From DATBJG01 sp963790545 (GTDB lineage Bacteria; Acidobacteriota; Vicinamibacteria; Vicinamibacterales; JAMQPK01), in NCBI GenBank assembly GCA_963790545.1, contig CAWBPA010000002.1, forward strand, positions 1-64,000: 64,000 nt of DNA. The letters are read 5' to 3'. Below, piece by piece: positions 59,680 to 64,000 of this stretch (positions are counted from its first letter, which is position 1; each line of letters begins with the position of its first letter). A model generated the notes under the pieces. That model saw only the letters and a list, made by a program, of their open reading frames with translations. It made no database searches and was not told the DNA's origin. The translations under genes were made by a program, and so were the position numbers.

Positions 59680-61231
59680 TCAGGGTTGCGGCGACGAGGT
59701 CGTCGTGAGGGCCGCGCTTGCGGTGCGGTTGGCCATCAATTGTTTCAAGAGGGCGGCCGTGCTTTCGCGTACTTGAGCACCCACTGGCGGACGGCCGGGC
59801 CGAAACCCTCCGCGACCACCGAGCCCCATGGCCAAGTCGAGTGGCGTCAATCCCTGCTTGTTTTTCAGATCCAGCTTGGCCCCACGCTTCCGCAAGATAT
59901 TTCACCAGGTTGTCGGCTCCGCGCTGAGCGGCACTGTGCAGCGCGGTCTGGCCGTTGGCGTTAAACCCGTTCACATCCGCGCCGTACTCCACGAGGACCT
60001 TGATGGCTTCGATCGCACCAGCTTCAGATACCGGAAATGGTGAAGCGTAGGCACCCACGCGGCCGCCGCCCGCTGCAGCAATCATCAGCGCACTCGTGTA
60101 GTCCTTCTGAGTCAGGAACGGATCGGCGCCTCCCTCGAGAAGCAGTCGCAGCACCGGCACGTCGTTCGCCTTGGCAGCGCGCATCAGCGGCGTGGTTCCA
60201 TCGCCCAGCGAAGCATCGCCGCCATCGTGATGGCGGCCGAGGACCGGCCGCTTGAGCCTGGCATTCGGGTTCGCGCCCTTTGCGAGCAGGATTTTGACGA
60301 GGTCCGCAGCGTCGAGCTTGTCCACGAGCTTGGGCACGGGCCGGCTCAGCATCGGTCCCAGCGTGTGCATATCCACGGCGGCGTACAGCGCGGCCATCCC
60401 CGTTTCATCCGCCACGTTCGGGTCGGCACCCTTCTCCAGCAACACGGCCGCCAGATCGAAGTGGGCATTGATGATGGCAATGACGAGCGCCGTTGCACCC
60501 TCTGGATCACGGAGATTCAGATCGGCCTTGGCGTCGGCCAATGCCCGCGCCGCATCCGTCGCGTTCTGCCGCGCTGCATACATGAGCGGCGTCCAGCCTC
60601 CGCGCGGAAGCGATGTGGACACCATCCCGGAGACGACCCACTTGAACTGTGGATAGCTGAGAGTGTTCGACCGCGCATTGATATCTGCGCCCGACTCGAC
60701 AAGCACCTGCACAGCCGCCGGGTTGTTCTCGGCCGCCGCCCACATGAGGGCGGTCTGTCCCTGCGAAGCTTCCTTCGCGTGCACGTTGGCGCCATTGACG
60801 AGCAGCATCTTCAACGCGGCTGGATTGCCGGTGCGCGCAGCCGTCATCAAAACGGTCTCGCCGTCCGGTAGTGCAGTATTCGGGTCTGCGCCGGCCCTGA
60901 TGAGCGCCTCGATCAGTGCCGCGTTCCCGTTGGTGGCGGCGAGAGACAACGGTGTAATGCCGTAGCGGTTGGCTGTCCGAACATTGGCGCCCGCACGAAT
61001 CAGCAGTTGTGCGGTTTCAACGTCGGAAGCGCGAACGGCCCAGTGCAGCGCCGTCATCCCGTCGGATTCGGGCGCATTCACATCCACGCGCTGTTTGAGC
61101 AGCGCTCGCACGCTGTCCCGATTGCCTTGCTTGACCGCGTCCACGAGCGGTGTCGCGCTGCCGGCCCCTTCAAGGCCGGCAACCAACACCAGCATCGCGA
61201 TCAACACTGCGTACCGCATACGCATCGTCAT
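59680..61231 (-). CDS. Secreted ankyrin-repeat protein, one frame break near the end
   Basis: About 516 residues when rejoined. Signal peptide (MRMRYAVLIAMLVLVAGLEG), then some ten ankyrin repeats of the form NVRTANRYGITPLSLAATNG, ADPNTALPDGETVLMTAAR, ADINARSNTLSY. After NLVKYLAE the frame shifts near 59896; the other frame continues RGAKLDLKNKQGLTPLDLAMG and ends at 59680 (ALTTTSSPQP). Removing one G from GGAAGCG restores the repeat. Exported ankyrin proteins of this kind sit beside cytochrome and DUF1552/DUF1592 genes in Acidobacteriota. Function unknown. Confidence 0.85.
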
Positions 61232-61257
61232 GGTTTCACCGGAAATCAATCCTAAAC

Positions 61258-61355
61258 GCATAACGCAGAGGGTCGCAGGGGGCGCAAAGGCCGCAGAGAA
61301 ACCTTTTGAAAAGATTCTCCGCGAGCTCCGCGACCTCTGCGTCCTCGGCGTTGAA
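61258..61355. repeat. CGCAGAG-type inverted repeat
   Basis: ACGCAGAGG near 61263 faces CCTCTGCGT near 61334, with further GCAGAG and CTCCGCG units between. Related in sequence to the inverted repeat at 55312. Confidence 0.6.
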
Positions 61356-62672
61356 CTAGATTTCCAACCTGCCAGTGCTCAGCGTTCCGTAGCTCGTCAT
61401 CTCGTCGCCGAACTTGTTGGCAATGTCCAGCATGAAGTTCGCGAGCGGCGTTTCCTTCGGCGCACTCACGAGACGGTTTCCTTTGATCAACCCCGCAGCC
61501 CCGCCCACCACCAGCGTTGGCACGTCCAACCGGGAATGGGTATCGCTCTCGCTCATGCTGCTGCCGTAAAGAATGTACGAATGATCGAGCAGCGAGCCGT
61601 CGCCATCTGGCGTCGATCGCAGCTTCTCCAGGAACCGCCTGAACAGATCGACGTGATACGTGTTGAGCTTGACCAGATTCGCCATCTTTTCCGCGTCGCG
61701 ACCGTGATGCGACATGGCATGGTGCGGTTCGGTGATGCCGATGCCAGGATACACTCGCTGGCTTGCGTCACGGCTCAACATGAACGAGAAGACGCGCGTG
61801 ATGTCGGCCTCGTAGGCAAGGGCCAACAAATCGTACAGCAACATCGTGTGGTCTTCGAACGATTCGGGGACACCGACCGGAGCGTCGGGCACCACCAGTT
61901 CGGTCGTGGCCTGCTTCTCGGCCCGCTGGATTCGTTGTTCGATCTCTCGGACGTTCTCGAGATAATCGCTGAGCCGTGTGCGGTCGCGCACGCCGAGTCC
62001 GCCTTCGAGCTCGACCACGTCGCCTTTGACCGAATCGAGGATGCTGCGGTCTTTCTGCATACGCGACAGGCGCTGAGCGCTCGTCCCCGGCCGCCCGAAC
62101 ATCCGCTCGAAGAGCACGCGCGGGTTGATCTCCATGGGCAGCGGCGTCGTGGGGTTGAGCCACGAGATCGTGTTCATGTACGCGCAGGCGAACTGCGTGT
62201 CGCACCCGCCGATGTAGCCGGTGAAATCCTCCGTTGCCACCTCGAGCGACGGGAACACGGTTTCCTGACCAATCTTCTTTGCGACGACCTGGTCGATTGA
62301 CGTGCCGGCCATCACGTCTTCGGCAATCGTCTGCTTGGGAAGACTACCGGTCAGCCATGCTCCAACCGAGACCGCATGTCCATCGCGGGGCACGCAGAGA
62401 TCGGTGACCACGACCATCTGATTCTTGAACGCTTCGAGCGGCTTCAGAATCGGCGAGAGTTCGAGCCCAGAACCCGACATCGTGGGCGTCCACGAGCCGG
62501 GGCGCTCACCGAGGGGAACATAGATCGCCCCGAACCGGCGCTGGGGATTGGCCGCCGTCTTGACGGAAGCCGTCAGTGCGGGCGCCATCGATTCCAGGAA
62601 CGGTAATGCGATCGTCGCACCCATGCCTCGCAAAACCGTTCGGCGGGACAATGCCATCTTCGAGATGAACAT
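61356..62672 (-). CDS. DUF1552-family exported protein
   Basis: 438 residues, ATG 62672 after AGGAG. Twin-arginine signal SRRTVLRGMGATIALP indicates export of a folded protein. DUF1552 features: FGAIYVPLGERPGSW, VVTDLCVPRDGHAVSVGAWLTG, YSWLNPTTPLPMEINPR-like region, EPHHAMSHHGRD and a conserved end AGLIKGNRLV. The family resembles sulfatase/alkaline-phosphatase-fold DUF1501 proteins and is always paired with DUF1592-type haem proteins in Planctomycetes, Acidobacteriota and Verrucomicrobia. Role unproven; polymer degradation has been suggested from context. Confidence 0.9.
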   Translation of the reverse strand: MFISKMALSRRTVLRGMGATIALPFLESMAPALTASVKTAANPQRRFGAIYVPLGERPGSWTPTMSGSGLELSPILKPLEAFKNQMVVVTDLCVPRDGHAVSVGAWLTGSLPKQTIAEDVMAGTSIDQVVAKKIGQETVFPSLEVATEDFTGYIGGCDTQFACAYMNTISWLNPTTPLPMEINPRVLFERMFGRPGTSAQRLSRMQKDRSILDSVKGDVVELEGGLGVRDRTRLSDYLENVREIEQRIQRAEKQATTELVVPDAPVGVPESFEDHTMLLYDLLALAYEADITRVFSFMLSRDASQRVYPGIGITEPHHAMSHHGRDAEKMANLVKLNTYHVDLFRRFLEKLRSTPDGDGSLLDHSYILYGSSMSESDTHSRLDVPTLVVGGAAGLIKGNRLVSAPKETPLANFMLDIANKFGDEMTSYGTLSTGRLEI

Positions 62673-62679
62673 AAGCTCC

Positions 62680-62798
62680 TCATTAACTTATTCGCGTGGG
62701 GCTCCGCCCCACACCCGCAGCTCGGTCGCTTGCGCTGCGGATCTATGCTATCGCGCTCGCTCCGCTCGAGGCGCGCCGGCGCGTCTGGCCGTCACAAT
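62680..62798. repeat. GC-rich hairpin spacer, possibly a distant paired-hairpin relative
   Basis: GTGGGGCTCCGCCCCAC and, after CACCCGCAGCTCGGTCGC, further GC inverted segments. Layout resembles the paired-hairpin element, but the conserved CAACGATCC tail is missing. Confidence 0.4.
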
Positions 62799-64000
62799 TC
62801 AGTGCGCTGCCGCAATCTTGACCCCCGGATTCCCCTGTTCGTGAGACTCTTTGATTCGCATTTGAAACGGCGCGCTCCTGATGATGCCCAGGACGAGCGT
62901 CGAGAAACGATAGTTCTGTGCGGCCGCGTCCCGAACGATGCTGCGGACCACAGGCATGTCGGAGTGCGTCAACCCGCGGCCAAGACCGTACGTCATGAGC
63001 TTCTCGGTCAGCGTTCCCACGAAAATCTCCGGTTGCCGGAGCAGGGCCTGCCGGAGGGTCACGGGTCCATCGACCTTCGTCCCGTCCAGGAGCTGTCCCG
63101 ACGCATCAATGGGCTGACCGAGCGTGCCACCGTCGCGGTCGCGCCATGCACCAACGGCATCGAAATTCTCGAGGGAGAAGCCAATCGGGTCCATGATCTT
63201 GTGGCAGCTGGCGCACACCGGATTGGCACGATGCTCATCCATGCGCTCGCGCATCGACAGGATCTTGCCAGCCTTGCCTTCCTTTTCCTTCAACGGCGGC
63301 ACGTTGGCAGGCGGCGCCGGCGGCGGCGCCCCGAGCAGGTTGTCCAGAATCCACTTCCCGCGCACGACCGGCGACGTGCGATCGGTGTGTGACGTCACCA
63401 TCAACACGCTGCCATGACCGAGCAGGCCCCTCCGCGCCTCGTCCTGGATCGTGACGCGGCGGAAGTGGCTGCCGTACACGTTGGGGATCTCGTAGTGGCG
63501 CGCCAGCCGCTCGTTGACGAACGTGTAGTTCGCCGTCATGAGATCCAGCACGTTCCGATCCTCGCGCAAGATGCTCTCGAAGAAGAGTTCGGTCTCTCGT
63601 TGGAACGCCTGACGGAGGTTGTCGTCGAAATCCGGGAACTCCAGCGAATTGGGCACCTGGTTCTTGAGGTTGCGCAGGTAAAGCCACTGGCCGGCGAAGT
63701 TGTCGACGAGAGCCTGCGACCTTGGATCGGTGAGCATGCGTCGGACCTGTCGCTCGAGCACCGCTGGGCTCTTGAGCCGGCCCTTGCTCGCCACGTCGAG
63801 CAACTCATCGTCCGGGATGCTGCTCCACAGGAAAAATGACAACCGCGATGCCAGTTCGAAATCGTTGACGCGATACACCGCGCCGGGCCCCGCCGTCGCT
63901 GGATCGCGCTCGACCCGGAATGCGAACTTCGGGCTCGCGAGAATTCGCTGGAGCGCGAGCTGAATTCCGCCTTCGAAATCGCGTTCCTTACGGCCCGTCG
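62799..64000 (-). CDS. DUF1592/DUF1588/DUF1585 haem protein, 5' end outside window
   Basis: At least 400 residues, open at the right edge. Domains in order: DUF1592 (YRVNDFELASRLSFFLWSS, then FAGQWLYLRNL), DUF1588 (RRGLLGHGSVLMVTSHTDRT, SPVVRGKWILDNLLG, and a haem-type CASCHKIMDPIGF), DUF1585 (EKLMTYGLGRGLTHSDMPVV). Upstream domains (DUF1587, usually with an N-terminal cytochrome c) should lie beyond the window. Partner of the DUF1552 gene 126 bp downstream. Likely a large periplasmic c-type cytochrome. Confidence 0.9.
   Translation of the reverse strand, partial: TGRKERDFEGGIQLALQRILASPKFAFRVERDPATAGPGAVYRVNDFELASRLSFFLWSSIPDDELLDVASKGRLKSPAVLERQVRRMLTDPRSQALVDNFAGQWLYLRNLKNQVPNSLEFPDFDDNLRQAFQRETELFFESILREDRNVLDLMTANYTFVNERLARHYEIPNVYGSHFRRVTIQDEARRGLLGHGSVLMVTSHTDRTSPVVRGKWILDNLLGAPPPAPPANVPPLKEKEGKAGKILSMRERMDEHRANPVCASCHKIMDPIGFSLENFDAVGAWRDRDGGTLGQPIDASGQLLDGTKVDGPVTLRQALLRQPEIFVGTLTEKLMTYGLGRGLTHSDMPVVRSIVRDAAAQNYRFSTLVLGIIRSAPFQMRIKESHEQGNPGVKIAAAH

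Noticed and set aside
59186..61261. Apparent ankyrin-cytochrome c fusion protein of 691 residues
   Set aside because: The join segment is nonsense, the ankyrin repeats continue in another frame to a stop at 59680, and the cytochrome part has its own start and signal peptide.

Overview
The window looks like a chromosomal segment of an Acidobacteriota bacterium, most likely of the Vicinamibacteria type. This is inferred from gene content: DUF1552/DUF1592 proteins beside ankyrin and c-type cytochrome genes, a lineage-style EF-Tu switch I, and many proteins of acidobacterial flavour. I could not run a phylogeny. Base composition is GC-rich throughout, and I see no phage, insertion sequence, CRISPR array, rRNA or convincing tRNA.

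Region 1 (1-22704, all minus strand) is a type IV pilus superlocus. In the direction of transcription it reads: outer-membrane barrel protein, pilB, pilT, pilC, pilS, pilR, two tandem major pilins, a VKOR-thioredoxin fusion, an ABC ATPase and permease, a TPR protein, pilD, an orphan sensor kinase, then the minor-pilin set fimT-pilV-pilW-pilX-pilY1, which runs off the left edge. The order matches the Myxococcus pilBTCSRA-GHI-D arrangement. Each pilin gene has a well-formed sigma-54 promoter, so a PilS/PilR/RpoN circuit is readable in the DNA. Both pilins carry a cysteine pair, and the disulfide-forming VKOR-thioredoxin fusion lies directly behind them.

Region 2 (22705-31565) is mixed. It holds a pyruvoyl arginine decarboxylase with a near-leaderless promoter, a Yip1-like membrane protein, a HlyD adaptor with two FtsX/MacB-type permeases but no ATPase, a frameshifted four-helix-bundle gene, an EF-G paralogue (EF-G2) and a TerC membrane protein.

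Region 3 (31668-53209, minus strand) is one uninterrupted str-S10-spc-alpha ribosomal superoperon, from rpsL to rplQ, containing tuf, fusA, secY, adk, map, infA and rpoA. Its intercistronic gaps are the most unusual part of the window. Nearly every gap longer than about 50 bp is occupied by one of two repeat families. The first is an element of about 84 bp made of two hairpins whose stems covary between copies. The second is short tandem arrays with a 7-bp period, often folded back as inverted repeats. Both families also occur in the pilus region.

Region 4 (53369-64000) holds a CHAD-domain protein next to inorganic pyrophosphatase, a secreted FKBP isomerase, a TolB-like beta-propeller, a CCA-adding-type nucleotidyltransferase, and a cytochrome c / ankyrin / DUF1552 / DUF1592 cluster cut by the right edge.

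At least nine single-base frame breaks were found, including one in the essential rplC. The economical reading is residual indel error in the assembly, so broken genes here should not be called pseudogenes without read support. Coordinates below give the reconstructed gene span where a frame break is present.
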